This document shows, piece by piece, positions 21,627-32,364 of a stretch of DNA of 64,000 nt (positions within the stretch are counted from its first letter, which is position 1; every line of letters begins with the position of its first letter). The notes beneath the pieces are model-generated. The model did not search any database. It was not told the origin of the DNA and saw only the letters and a list, made by a program, of their open reading frames with translations. A program made the position numbers and the translations under genes. The DNA is from Nesterenkonia pannonica (lineage in GTDB: Bacteria; Actinomycetota; Actinomycetes; Actinomycetales; Micrococcaceae): assembly GCF_019575955.1 (NCBI RefSeq), contig NZ_CP080575.1, positions 2,108,001 through 2,172,000 of the forward strand, written 5' to 3'.

Positions 21627-22556
21627 ATGCGCGAGGGCTCCCGGAACAGCTCATCCACGCCCTGCAGCACAACGGCCGGGCCACCTACAACGAGCTTGCG
21701 ACAGAGCTGGGAGCCCCGCGCAACCTTGTCTCCAGCACCGTCCGACGGCTGCTGCAGACTGGGCAGATCCGCATCGTGGCCACCGCGGCGCACGGCGCCA
21801 CCGGCCACCACGTGCTGGCGCACGTCGCGCTGCGGTGCGCGCCGAACGCGGAGGACGCGATCGGGCACCTCATGGACCAGGAGGACATTCCCTGGTCTCT
21901 GCGGTCGCAAGCACCCACGACCTCGTCCTCGAAGTCAGGGCGCCCACCGTGGAGGCGCTGCACAGCGCGCTGCGCAGAGTCCGATCGCACCCCAGCGTCC
22001 GCACGGCAGCCGTGACCCTCTACCACCACGTGGTCAAGAGCGCCTTCAGCACCCACCCTCCGGGGACGGGAGACTCGATGCGACGGACACCGCGCTCATC
22101 GAGCTGCTGCGCACCGACGGCAGGATGAGCTTCAACGACCTCGCCGCGACGGTCCACCTCTCCCCACCTCCGTCAGAAGCCGGGTCCGGCGCATGCAGGA
22201 GGCGGGTCTGCTGCGGATCAGCGCGCAGATCCCCACACGCCCCAGAGCGGCCGCGTGAAGGTGGGAGTGGGCCTGTGCCTCACGGGAGAGGACCACGACG
22301 CGGTGGCCGCGGCCGTGCAGATGCCGGAGGTCGAGTTCGCCGCCGAATCCCTCGGCCGGTTCGACCTCATTGCGACGCTGAACTCTTCCGACCCCGCGGA
22401 GATCGCGGGACGATTGGAGCAGCTGCGCTCACTGCCCGAGGTCCACCACATGGAGACCTGGATGCATGTCAGGACCCATAAGGAGGACTACTCCCAGCCG
22501 ATGACCACCCCCACCCGCCCCCACCGACAGACCCTGATGGAGAGCAGCACCCGATG
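21627..22556 (+). CDS. Double-module Lrp/AsnC-family regulator (frameshifted)
   Basis: Transcription regulator with two tandem Lrp units. Module 1: [38 protein letters not shown] then a ligand-binding RAM-like half. Module 2: [41 protein letters not shown] followed by a second RAM domain ([17 protein letters not shown]...FDLIATL). The ATG at 21627 is chosen because restoring one C after MREGS joins it to the HTH. Other frame changes are near 21895, 22070, 22165 and 22235. The stop overlaps the ureohydrolase ATG (22554), so it is likely a local amino-acid-responsive regulator. Confidence 0.8.
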
Positions 22557-23571
22557 ACACAGACACCCTCCGGCACCACGCCGACAGGACCCCGCGACAG
22601 CAGCGCGACGCCTCGCTACGCAGGCCAGGCCACCTACGCGCTCCTGCCCTCCCTGGACCAGGTGGGCACCGCCGACGTCGCCGTCGCCGGCATCCCGTTC
22701 GACTCCGGGGTGAGCTACCGTCCAGGGGCTCGGTTCGGGCCCAGCCACGTGCGGGAGGCCTCCCGGCTCCTGCGCCCCTACAACCCAGCCCAGGACGTCT
22801 CCCCTTCGCCGTGCAGCAGGTCGCGGACGCCGGCGACATCGTGGCCAACCCTTCGACCTCGACGAGGCGATTCAGCAGGTCTACCAGGGCGCAGCGGACC
22901 TGCTGCAGCGCGCGGGACGCTTCGTCATGATCGGCGGGGACCACACCGTCGCCTACCCGCTGCTGAAAGCGATGTACGAGAAGCACGGGCCCATCGCCGT
23001 GCTGCACGCGGACGCCCACCTGGACACCTGGGACACCTACTTCGGCGCCCCCATCACCCACGGCACCCCGTTCCGCCGCGCCAGTGAGGACGGGTTCATC
23101 GACCTCACCGCCAGTGCGCACCTGGGCATCCGCGGGCCCCTGTACGGCAAGGGGACCTGGAGGACGACGCCACGCTCGGCTTCGAGATCACCACCACCGA
23201 GTTCATCGAGGAGCACGGGGTCCACGCGGCCCTGGAGCGGCTGCGGGCTCGACTCGGGGACAGGCCGGTGTACATCTCGATCGACATCGACGTGCTGGAC
23301 CCCGCCCACGCCCCCGGCACAGGGACCCCGAAGCCGGAGGCATGACCAGCCGCGAGCTGCTGCGGATCATCCGCGGCCTCGCGGACCTCAACATCGTGGG
23401 CGCCGACGTCGTCGAGGTCTCCCCGCCTATGACCACGCGCAGCTGACCGCGGTGGCGGCATCGCACGTCGTCTACGAGCTCGTCTCAGCCATGGGAAGAC
23501 CGGCCCACACAGCGCTCCCGCAGCAGCGGCCTCCTCACCCGAAGGCCCGAACGCATGAGCGCCCCGGCTGA
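22554..23571 (+). CDS. Ureohydrolase: agmatinase/guanidinobutyrase-type (frameshifted)
   Basis: Arginase-superfamily Mn-dependent hydrolase that releases urea from a guanidino compound. Metal ligands appear in order: [18 protein letters not shown] and SIDIDVLDP followed by [12 protein letters not shown]. Joined length is about 335 residues. Frame changes are near 22800, 22852, 23150, 23335 and 23427. The family motif cannot separate agmatine from 4-guanidinobutyrate. Its neighbours are a flavin amino-acid monooxygenase and an amidase, which would supply 4-guanidinobutyrate from arginine, so guanidinobutyrase is my preferred reading. Confidence 0.85.
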
Positions 23572-23955
23572 GCCGAGCGTCACCGACGTCGAGGCCGCGG
23601 CGGAACGCATCGTCGATGCCTTCGCCGCCAACGATGGGCCTCGCTACTTCGCCGGCTTTGCACCCGAGGCAACGTTTATCTTCCATCCTGAGCCGCAGCG
23701 GCTCCCCAGCCGCGACGCCTACGAGCAGCTCTGGAACAGCTGGAGGGCGGACGGCTGGCGCGTCGTCTCCTGCACCTCGACTGACCGTCACGTGCAGACC
23801 TTCGCCGGGGCGCGGTCTTCTCGCACACCGTCCACACCGCCGTCGAGACCCCACAGGGCCCAGAGTCCTACCGTGAGCGCGAGACCATCGTCTTCGCGCT
23901 GCAGGACGGCAGACTGCTCGCCGTTCACGAGCACCTCTCAGCCCACGATGCCTGA
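23555..23955 (+). CDS. SnoaL/NTF2-like small protein (one frameshift)
   Basis: About 133-residue alpha+beta cone-fold protein. Helical start [21 protein letters not shown], then [16 protein letters not shown] and [21 protein letters not shown], and strands ending [18 protein letters not shown]: the layout of nuclear-transport-factor-2/SnoaL-like domains. A frame change near 23812 separates the last three strands. The ATG at 23555 overlaps the 3' end of the ureohydrolase gene. The exact role is unknown; members of this fold act as small isomerases, hydrolases or binding proteins. Confidence 0.75.
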
Positions 23956-23976
23956 GCGACGAGCAGGAGCGGCAGC

Positions 23977-24646
23977 ATAGGCACAGAGATTCTCCATGAT
24001 CTGAGCCATCCGATCCGTGACTCCATGATGACGTACCCGGGAGACCCCGCCGTCGCCGTCGCACCCGCGCTGAGGATCCCCACCGACGGCGTGGAGGTCG
24101 CCCGTCTCACCCTCGGCTCCCACAGCGGAACTCACGTCGACGCCCCAGCGCACACCGTTGCGGGCGGCCCCACGATGGCCGACGTGGACCTGCACGAGCT
24201 GTTCGGGAGGCCGCCGTGCTGCGGGCACCCCATGCAGGCGAGGGAGAGCCGTACGGCCTGGACGACCTGGAGTTCGACGGGTCCTCGGTGCCTGACCGTC
24301 TGCCGTCGATCGTCCTGGTCGACACCGGATGGGCGCCGAACTTCGGCAGCCCGCGCGCCCTGAACCATCCGTGGCTGCTTCCCCGCGCTGCTGATGAGCT
24401 GTGGAGCCGCGGCATGCGCGTCCTCGGAGTGGACACGCTCAGTCCCGACCCCACGGACGACCCGACGTCTGCCTTCCCTGTCCATGAGGTGGTGCTCGGA
24501 CGGGACGGGCTCATCGTGGAGAACCTGCGCGGCCTCGAGCACCTCCCTCGTACGTGAAGGTGGGCATCTTCCCGCTGCGCTATGAGGGCGACGGCGCTCC
24601 CGTCCGAGCCGTCGCCTTCACTCATGACCCACGCACGGCTGGCTAG
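23977..24646 (+). CDS. Cyclase-family metal-dependent hydrolase (kynurenine formamidase-like; frameshifted)
   Basis: Cyclase superfamily (KynB, isatin hydrolase relatives) that hydrolyses amide or lactam bonds. Early LHDLSHPIRDSMMTYPGDP and the metal motif SHSGTHVDAPAH (H-x-G-T-H-x-D-x-P) are clear; VDTGW, LGVDTLSPDP and VHEVVLGRDGLIVENL follow as in the family. Frame changes are near 24212 and 24550. No ATG or GTG precedes the conserved start in frame. ATA at 23977 lies 7 bases after AGGAG, so the true start may be an ATG miscalled there. Substrate is unknown. Confidence 0.82.
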
Positions 24647-24694
24647 AGTGATGAGCATCCGCACCGCACGCCGCTTCGCCCCCGAGGAGCCCCT

Positions 24695-26357
24695 TTGACG
24701 ACTCAGCCGCTCACGATGCTCAGCCCGGACTTTCCTTCAGCTATGACCACTACCTGGAGGATCCGCACGGGCTCGGCGCCGTCCCCGAGAGCGCACGAGG
24801 CACAGAGGTGGCCGTGATCGGAGCGGGGCCGCGGGACTGGTGGCCGCCTTCGAACTGATGAGGATGGGGCTGAAGCCGGTCATCTACGAGGCTAAGCAGC
24901 ATCGGCGGACGGCTGAAGACCGAGAGGTTCGACGCCGCCCCAGGTGGCGGCGGACCTCGGCGGCATGCGCTTCCCCACATCCGGGCGCGCCTTCTACCAC
25001 TACGTGGACATGCTGGGCCTGGAGACCCGCCCCTTCCCGAACCCGCTCTCGGACGCGACCCCTCCACGGTCATCGACCTCAAGGGGAGCCGATTTGGGCC
25101 CGAACCGCCGACGATCTCCCGGAGTTCTACCGCGAGATGGCCGAAGGGTGGAAGAGCGCCCTGCAGCAGGACGCTCAGCTCCATGCTGTGCAGGACGCGA
25201 TCCGCGCTCGAGACGTCGACACGCTGAAGCGCCTCTGGAACGACCTGGTGGAACGACTCGACGACCAGTCCTTCTACGGATTCCTGGCCGGATCCGACGC
25301 CTTTCGGCAACTGAGCCACGAGCACCTCGAAACGTTCGGGCAGGTGGGATTCGGCACCGGAGGCTGGGACACCGACTTCACCAACTCCATTCTGGAAGTC
25401 CTGCGCGTGGTGTTCACCGACGCCGACGACAACCACCGCAGCATCGTCGGCGGCGCACAGCGCCTCCCCGTCGAGCTCTGGCACCACACGCCTGAGGACC
25501 TCGTGCACTGGCCGAAGGGGACCTCACTCGCCAGCCTGCACGGCGGCGCGCCCCGAGGCGCAGTGACAGGAATCCACCGCGGCCAGCGTGCCGACCTTCC
25601 GCCGCGGCATCAGCATCACCGAGAAGTGGGGCAGAACCAGAGAGTTCGCGGCCGCGGTGGTCACGTGCCAGTCATGGCTGCTGTCCTCACGGATCGACAC
25701 CGACGAGGCGCTCTTCACCCCGTCGATGTGGCGCGCCATCGAGAAGAGCCACTACATGCTCTCCTCCAAGACGTTCGTGCTGGTGGACCGTCCCTTCTGG
25801 CGGGACACCGACCCTGAGACGGGCCAGCCGGTGATGTCGATGACGCTGACCGACCGGCTCCCCGCGCCACCTACCTCCTGGACGAGGGCGGAGACGAGGG
25901 CCCCGCATCGATCCTGCTCTCCTACACGTGGAACGACGACGCGCTGAAGTGGCTGGCGCTCGACGCATCGGAGCGCACGCGCCTCATGCTCCACTCTCTG
26001 CACAAGATCTACCCGACCATCGACATCGGGGCGCACATCATCGGTGAGCCGCTCACCGTCTCGTGGGAGGCCGACCCCAACTTCATGGGGGCGTTCAAGA
26101 ACAACCTGCCCGGCCACTACCGCTACCAGGAGCTGCTGTTCGGGCACTTCGTCCAGGATGGGTTCCCGGAGCACCAGCGCGGCCTGTTCCTGGTAAGCGA
26201 CGACATCTCATTCACCGCCTACTGGGCCGAAGGGGCGGTGACCACAGCACTGAATGCCGTGTGGGGCGTGGTGCACCACCTCGGCGGCGCAAGCCATCCC
26301 GACAACCCGGGCCCGGGCGACATGTGGTCGCACCTGGCTCCGATCCGCCTGAGCTGA
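24695..26357 (+). CDS. Flavin amino-acid 2-monooxygenase/amine oxidase (DavB/IaaM type; frameshifted)
   Basis: FAD-dependent enzyme of about 550 residues, the size of lysine 2-monooxygenase (DavB) and tryptophan 2-monooxygenase (IaaM), which turn an L-amino acid into the one-carbon-shorter amide plus CO2. The dinucleotide motif VAVIGAGPAGLVAAFELMRMG, SSIGGRLKTERFD and LGGMRFP are typical; the C-terminal FAD region is FLVSDDISFTAYWAEGAVTTALNAVW. Frame changes occur near 24830, 24893, 24940, 25062, 25580 and 25862. The TTG at 24695 follows GAGGAG. Next to a nitrilase-type amidase and a ureohydrolase, arginine is the most economical substrate. Confidence 0.82.
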
Positions 26358-26373
26358 AGGAGCCGAACCCCCA

Positions 26374-27162
26374 ATGACACGCATCGCCGTCCTGCAAGCC
26401 CAAGCCGAGCCCCTGAGCATCGACGCCAACCTCTCGGCCGTGCAGCGCGCGGCAGCCGACGCGAAGCAGGCTAGGCGCCGAGCTGCTGGTGACGCCGGAG
26501 CTGTTCGTCACCGGCTACGCACCAGCCCGTATCCGTGCCGAACTCGGCCAGGAGCCCGTGCACGCAGCGGAGGATGCCCTGCGCCGCATCGCCCGGGAGC
26601 ACAGCATCAGCATCGTCGCGAGCCTGCCCGGGCGGGAGAGCCCCGAGGAGCGGGGCATCACTGCCCTGCTGATCGCAGACGACGGGGCGGTGCTCGCGCG
26701 CTACCAGAAGGTGCAGCTGTTCGGACCCGAGGAGAAGGCCTCCTTCGTCGCAGGCGAGGAGCCCCTGCCGTGGTGGAGCACCTGGGCCGCAGACTCGGTC
26801 TGCTCGTCTGCTACGACGTGGAGTTCCCGAAATGGTCCGAGCCGCGGCCGCGCAGAGCGCCGACCTGCTCCTCGTTCCCACCGCGCTGGCGCAGGAGCCT
26901 ACCGTGCAGGACATCCTGCTTCCGCCCGCGCCCTCGAAAGCCGCGTGGCACTGGCGTATGCGAACCACTGCGGCACCGAGGACGGGCTCACGTTCGACGG
27001 CGGCAGCGTCGTGCTCGACATCAGCGGGCATCCTCTGGCGGCCGCCGCAGCCGAGCCTGACCTGCTGATCGTTGACGTGCTTAAGCACCCTCAGAAGCAG
27101 GCCCTGAGGGCCCCTGGTACCGGCAGGACCGTCGGGCCCACCTGCACCGCCGCTGGCTCTGA
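26374..27162 (+). CDS. Nitrilase-superfamily amidase (frameshifted)
   Basis: Carbon-nitrogen hydrolase with the Glu-Lys-Cys triad: E42 in LVTPELF, Lys in RYQKVQLFG (about residue 115) and Cys in LLVCYDVEFPE (about residue 150). Length is about 262 residues. It starts 16 bp after the flavin monooxygenase; in Pseudomonas putida the same pair (DavB, DavA) converts lysine to 5-aminovalerate through an amide. Here it would hydrolyse 4-guanidinobutyramide. Frame changes are near 26469 (GCTAGGC where GCC-GGC is expected), 26775, 26830, 26925 and 27105. The end is set by RRAHLHRRWL-stop in the third frame. Confidence 0.83.
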
Positions 27163-27227
27163 GAGCGGCATCGGGGCTGTCCGGGCGGGCGAAAATGTAA
27201 ACAGTTCATTAAATGCGCAGTCCGCTA

Positions 27228-27279
27228 TTGACAGGCATGTGTGACGCACACGACACTCTTAACCAAATCGCATTTGGTT
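27228..27279 (+). promoter_or_regulatory. Promoter with two inverted repeats upstream of the second permease unit
   Basis: TTGACA at 27228-27233 is a good -35 box; the -10 is not clear (GACACT at 18-base spacing is weak). Two inverted repeats follow: GTGTG-ACG-CACAC (27239-27251) and the perfect AACCAAAT-CGC-ATTTGGTT (27261-27279). The second has 8-base arms and would sit at or just after the transcription start. This is a candidate operator for a dimeric regulator of the small membrane protein, permease and dehydrogenase genes. Confidence 0.55.
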
Positions 27280-27345
27280 TCTGAGGCAGGGACCATGCGT
27301 GCTCCGGGCACCTCCGGGGCTGTCACTAGCGAAGGGGAACACACC

Positions 27346-27576
27346 ATGAGCGAACCGCGTGCCGAAGCGGCCCCGCAGGCGAATCCATTCGTCGACACGC
27401 TCCTGCAGAAGGGAATGGAGCCCGTCGTCGCCGAAGAGCTCGAGCGTCGCATCCAGATCATCGAAAGCGACGAAGCCGACGACGCAGCGCACAGGGCGCT
27501 CACTCCCGTCGACATCGCCGTGTACCTTCTCGTCTGCGCCGGAATCTGCGCCGTCGCCCTGGGAGTCCTCGCATGA
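27346..27576 (+). CDS. Small single-helix membrane protein coupled to NCS1 permease
   Basis: 76-residue protein with an amphipathic acidic N-terminal half (LLQKGMEPVVAEELERRIQIIE) and one C-terminal transmembrane helix (DIAVYLLVCAGICAVALGVL). ATG 27346 follows GAAGGGGA. Its stop overlaps the permease ATG in ATGA (27573-27576), so the two proteins are probably made in stoichiometric amounts. I know of no family name. A small accessory subunit of the permease is a reasonable inference. Confidence 0.72.
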   Translation: MSEPRAEAAPQANPFVDTLLQKGMEPVVAEELERRIQIIESDEADDAAHRALTPVDIAVYLLVCAGICAVALGVLA

Positions 27577-29023
27577 GCGCCAAGGCTTCGAGCACAGAGA
27601 CAGACCGCCTCCTCAGCGAAGAGCACAGGTTCGGCACCTTCCCCTCCTGAAGAAGGAGCGCGTGTGGTCATTCGCCGACTTCACGTGGGTCAACACCTCC
27701 CTCGCCATCGCCACCTGGGCGTTCATCGTCGGAGGCTCCACCGCACTGATGGTCGGATTCCGCGACGGCGTGCTCGCCATGATCATCGGCAACGCGATCG
27801 GCCTGTCCTTCATGGTCCTGGCGGCCACCGCCGCCTCCCAGCGCTACGGCTCGGAACAGTACACGATGCTGCGCGGGGCGTTCGGAGTCGTGGGCGTCGG
27901 CGTCCTCGTCTTCACCATCGTGCTGATCACCGAGATGGGCTGGTCCTCACTCCTGGCCGTGATGGCTTACCGTGCCGCCAGCCAGATCACCGGGGAGGTG
28001 ACGGGGCGGAGCTCTCCCAATACGGCCCGCTCGTCACCGTGGGAGCGCTGGTCGCCATCGGCCTGGCCTGGTTCATCCTCTCCCGCGGCCCCATCACCAT
28101 CGGGCGTCTCAACGCCATCGTCGCCCCCGGTCTGGCGCTCATCGTCGCTTAAGCATGATGATCTTCCTCGTCATGAACACGTCATGGGACGCGCTCAACT
28201 CAGCTGCACCCATCGCGCCGTTCGAGGACGACACGCTGAACTTCATGATCGCCGTGGAGTTCAACATCGGCGTCGGGGTCTCCTGGTTCCCATCATGGGC
28301 TCCCTCGCCCGCATGGCCAAGAGCCGACGAGCCGCCCTCTGGCCCTCATTCCTCGGACTGTTCCTCGCCACCGTGCTGGCCCAGACCGTCGGCCTCGCCG
28401 CGGCACTGACCCTGGGCGAGTCCGACCCGACCGTGTGGATGGTGCCCTTCGGCGGACCCCTGCTCGGCATCGGGATCCTGGCCTTCATCGCCTTCGCGAA
28501 CATCACCTCGATGTCATCGATCGTCTACTCCACAGTTCTCGCGATCCGACAGTCATCCGGGCAGGCACTGGCGAAGGTGCCGTGGAAGGGCCTCAGCGCG
28601 CTCTTCTTCATACTCCCCGCGATCATGACGTTCTTCCCGCAGTTCATGTACGAGCAGTTCATGCTGTTCGTCACCTACTCCGGAGCGTTCCTCACCGCAG
28701 TGTGCGGCGTTGCGCTGGCCGACTACTTCATTCTGCGCAGACAGCGCATGAACCTGCGTGAGCTGCACCTCGGGCAGCAGGGAACCCTCTACGCGTACAA
28801 GGGCGGGGTCAACATCGCCGGACTGGCCAGCGTCGCCGTCGGCGCCGTCCTGTACGTCTTCCTCTACGACCCGGTGAGCCTCGAGACGAACGCGGCCTTC
28901 TCCTACGTGACTGCCTCCATTCCCACCGTGCTCATCGCGGCCATCTCCTACCTCGTCCTCAGCAAAGTCCTCTACGGCCGAGGAACCTCGAAAGAGGCCG
29001 CACCGAAAGTGAGCGCCTCATGA
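27573..29023 (+). CDS. NCS1-family permease, second copy (frameshifted)
   Basis: Purine/cytosine permease-family transporter of about 485 residues. Typical start WSFADFTWVNTSLAIATWAFIVGG, then RGAFGVVGVG in the RxxFG position, and C-terminal YLVLSKVLYGR. Frame changes near 27640, 28003, 28148 (GCTTAAGC where GCC-AGC fits) and 28290 break it. Translation is coupled to the preceding 76-residue membrane protein and the stop overlaps the dehydrogenase start (ATGA). Divergent from the first copy at 20248; the substrate is unknown. Confidence 0.87.
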
Positions 29024-30111
29024 TCAGCGCACGAGCAGCGTTCCACCCCTCCCCGCGGCCCGCGAGCTGACCGTGGACACCGTGGAGGTCGCTGAGCCGG
29101 GTCCGGGCCTCGTCCGGGTGCGGCTGGGCGCCTCCGGGGTGTGCGGCTCCGACCGGCACGTCCTGGACGGGGAGTGGAGCATGCCCTCGCCCACCGTCCT
29201 GGGGCACGAGGGGCCGGCACGGTCGAAAGCATGGGTGAGGGGGTCACCGACCTCGAAGAGGGCGACCACGTGATCATCACGTGGTTTCAGCCGTGCCTTC
29301 GCTGCAGCTCCTGCGCCGAGGGCCGCACATGGGTGTGCGACAACGCCTCCAGTGAGGGCTGCTTACTCCCCGACGGAAGCACCCCCTGCGCAAGGATGAC
29401 CGAGAGGCCTTCCCTACCTCGCCGTGGGCTCCATGGCGGAGTACGCCGTCGTCCCCGTCACGCTCTGGTCCCGATCAGCCGTGAGGTGCCGTTCGACGTC
29501 GCCGCGCTCATCGGCTGCTCCGTGGTCACAGGGTTCGGCGCAGTGGTCAACGACGCGGGCGTGCAGGCAGGACGCTCAGCACTGGTGATCGGGGCGGGCG
29601 GCGTGGGGCTCTCGCTCATCATGAGCCTGGTCGCCGCGGGCGCGGGCAAGATCATCGCAGCCGACATCAATCCGGAGGCCCTCGCGCTGGCGGAGGAGTT
29701 CGGGGCCACCCACACTGTGCTGTCGAATGGTGACCTGCCGGACACGGTGCGGGAGATCACGGGCCACGGCGTCGACTACGCCTTCGAAGCGATCGGCCTA
29801 CCGGAGACCATCGGCATCATGCCTGACTGCGTTCGCCGCGGCGGAAAAGCGGTGATCGTCGGGCTCCCACCTGAGGACGCTCCGGTGTCGATCGATGCGC
29901 TCGCACTGGCCGAGCAGGGAAAGACGCTGATCGGCTCCAACTATGGCAGCACGGTGCCGGCCCGAGACTTCCGCTGCTGGCGCAGCTGTACCTCAGCGGC
30001 TTACTGCCGATCGATCGGCTGATCACGCGTCGCTTCGCTCTCGAGGACGTCAATGAGGCGTTCTCCCTGATGCGCGCCGGGGCCGCCGGACGCAGCGTGA
30101 TCGTCTACTGA
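29020..30111 (+). CDS. Zinc-dependent medium-chain alcohol dehydrogenase (frameshifted)
   Basis: About 360-residue MDR-family NAD(P) dehydrogenase. Catalytic zinc site GVCGSDRH and VLGHEGAG, structural zinc segment PCLRCSSCAEGRTWVC, and Rossmann motif VIGAGGVGLSLIMSL are present. The ATG at 29020 overlaps the permease stop. Frame changes lie near 29055, 29213, 29390, 29455 and 29970. Class III-like layout. It could oxidise an aldehyde or alcohol intermediate in the same pathway, but no specific substrate follows from the sequence. Confidence 0.85.
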
Positions 30112-30169
30112 TGAGCTGAGACGCCGGGGACGCGGCAGGGCATTCCGGCCTGCATGAAAGGATCGGACC

Positions 30170-30818
30170 ATGCCGCGTCCCCGTCAGAACATCCTCTCCG
30201 CACGCAAGATCGCACGCGCGGCGCTGACGATGACCGAACGTGAGCAGGACTTCACCATTCCGGGTATCGCAAAGGCTCTGGGGGTGAACCCTCATCCCTT
30301 TACCACCACGTCCCAGGAGGGCGCCAGGAGATCATCGCGCTGATGCGCAGGGAGCTCTATTCGGCCATCGACCTGGATCTCTCGCCGACCGCTCCCGCCC
30401 CTGGCAGGAGCGCCTGGCAGCGTGGATACGAGAGTTCAGGGACGCGTCAGCATCGGTTCCCGGTTCGATTCCCCTGTTTGTGCGCGCGCCGGTGGACGAC
30501 GACGCCACCCTGCAGATCTACGAGGACCTCTTCGGGATTCTTCGCGACGGAGGCGTTCCGGCTGACCGGTGGCCCGCAGCGGCAGCCATGCTCGACGCCA
30601 TCGTTCTGGGCTCCGCCTTGGACGAATCGAGCCCTCTGCCTCTGTGGCGCCCGCCGGGCACCGACGGCTACGCACTGATCCGCTCCGTGACGGAGACGGC
30701 AGAGCGCCCCGCGAAGGGCTCGAGCTCGCGCTGCAGGCAGCGGTCGCGGCCGTGGCCGCTTTGGCTGAGGACGCCGGAGACGCCCCGGCGCCGATCAGCT
30801 GCCGCGTTCGGCCTGACG
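30170..30818 (+). CDS. TetR-family regulator (frameshifted)
   Basis: N-terminal HTH: RQNILSARKIARAALTMTE, then FTIPGIAKALGVNPSSLYHHV after a frame correction near 30300. The ligand domain has FVRAPVDDDATLQIYEDLFGILRDGG and LDAIVLGSALDE. Further frame changes are near 30405 and 30715. The 3' end is uncertain because it runs into the convergent APC permease gene; a stop after DQLPRSA in the other frame would end at 30818. ATG 30170 has AAAGGA upstream. It probably regulates the adjoining permease/dehydrogenase unit. Confidence 0.75.
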
Positions 30819-32251
30819 CTTGTCCAGTGCCTCCAGGAGTAAGCGCTCCGCATCGGCACCTCCTTGATGCCGCCCGGCAGCCGCAGGGCGAAAATGATGC
30901 CCAGGGTCCACCATGCCAGGAAGATGATCCACGGCTCGAGCGTCAGGAACGCCGGAAGGCCGGGCAGGTAGAGAGCCAGCATCACTGCAGTGGAGATCAC
31001 GGCGACGACGCCGACGGCCATTCCCAGCTTCCGACCGCCGACCCTCAGGGGACGGTCCATGCTCGGCTCGCGGCGACGCAGAATGACGAAGGTGATGGAG
31101 ACCATCAGGAAGGTGATGACGACGGCCGGTCCGGTGGCGTCGACCGCCCAGTCCAGCATGGCCAGGCCGAAGAACGGGGCGATGGTGGTCAGCCCGCCGA
31201 GGAAGAGCAGCGCATTGACAGGCGTTCCGTGCTTCGGGTGCATGCGGCCGAACCAGGCTTAGCACCATCCCCGTTGGACAGCGCCCACAGCAGGCGCGAA
31301 GCTCCGACGAGGAATGCGTTCCAAGACGTGATGACGTAAGCGAGCCCGCCGGCGATGACCAGCTGGCCCCAGAATTCGTGTCCGAGCATGTACGCCATGG
31401 CGTCGCCCGTGGCGAGGTCGAAGCGTCCGAGCTCGTCTGCGGGCGCGCCCAGCGCAGTGGTGCTGACGATGACGATGTAGAAGACGGTGGCGGCCACCAC
31501 AGAGACGACGATCAGCTGGCCCATCTTCCGGGGTGCCAGGTTCGCCTCCTCCGCGGACTGAGGAATCACGTCGAAGCCAACGAACAGGAAGGGAACCACC
31601 ACGAGCACCGCGATGATGCCACCCGCCGCCGGTGAACATGGGTTCGATGTACTCGGGCTCTCCGCCGAAGAAGGACGCGAAGAGCATGACGACGGCGACG
31701 ACCAGCAGGAATATGACCGCTGAGGACTGCAGCAGGCCTCGACTGGCGGATGCCCTGAATGTTGAGGAACGTCAGCAGCACAGAGGTCCCGGCGCCCAGC
31801 AGCGCCCACGTCAGGTACACCTCGGTGCCAGCGATCGTGTACATCGGAATCTGCGCCAGATCGGGAACAGGTAGGTGGCCGAACGCGGCACGGCCACCGA
31901 CTGGAACATCGAGACGGTCACGTAGCCGCCGATGATGCCCCACGAGCCCAGCAGCGCCAGCCTGGGGCCCATGCCGCGCAGAAGGTAGTTGTGCTCCCCG
32001 CCCGCGAAGGGCATGGCAGCTGCCAGCTCTGCGTAGACGAGCCCCACCAGGGCCATGATCGCCCCGCCGATGAGGAAAGCGGCGACGGCGCCGCCCACCC
32101 CTGCGTCCTGGATCCAACCGCCGGTCAGGGTGATCCACCCGAAGCCGATCATGGAGCCGAAGCCCAGGAAGAACAGCTCGTACTTGCCCAACGTCTTCCG
32201 GAAAAGGCGATCCGCCCGTCCCTGGTGCTCTGCTGCGGCCTCTGTAGCCAT
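30795..32251 (-). CDS. APC-superfamily amino acid permease (GABA/amine type by context; frameshifted)
   Basis: Twelve-helix amino acid/polyamine transporter of about 485 residues. FFLGFGSMIGFGWITLTGGW is the conserved helix 1 motif, followed by ELAAAMPFAGGEHNYLLRGMGP; FVGFDVIPQSAEEANLAPRKMG is the typical helix 6-7 loop. Frame changes near 31860, 31740, 31630 and 31262. Start ATG 32251. It lies downstream of gabT and gabD on the same strand with a 114-bp gap, so GABA or an arginine-derived amine is the likely cargo; this is inferred from position only. Confidence 0.85.
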
Positions 32252-32364
32252 CAGTGTGATCCTCTCCCTGCGAGTGATGCGTCCCACAGATTCTGAGGCC
32301 ACGAAGGACGCAAGCGCTAATGCGACCGAGCTATCCTACATATGCTTCTGAGGCATCCTTGCAG

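Noticed and set aside
20680-21684. Minus-strand frame of about 330 codons inside the NCS1 permease gene
   Set aside because: Antisense to an intact transporter; the translation is a Gly/Asp/His-rich string without hydrophobic segments or motifs.
23977-27162. Tryptophan-to-indole-3-acetate route (IaaM-like oxidase, amidase, kynurenine formamidase-like cyclase)
   Set aside because: Possible from the enzyme families, but it leaves the coupled ureohydrolase, GABA aminotransferase and SSADH unexplained. Kept only as an alternative to the arginine route.
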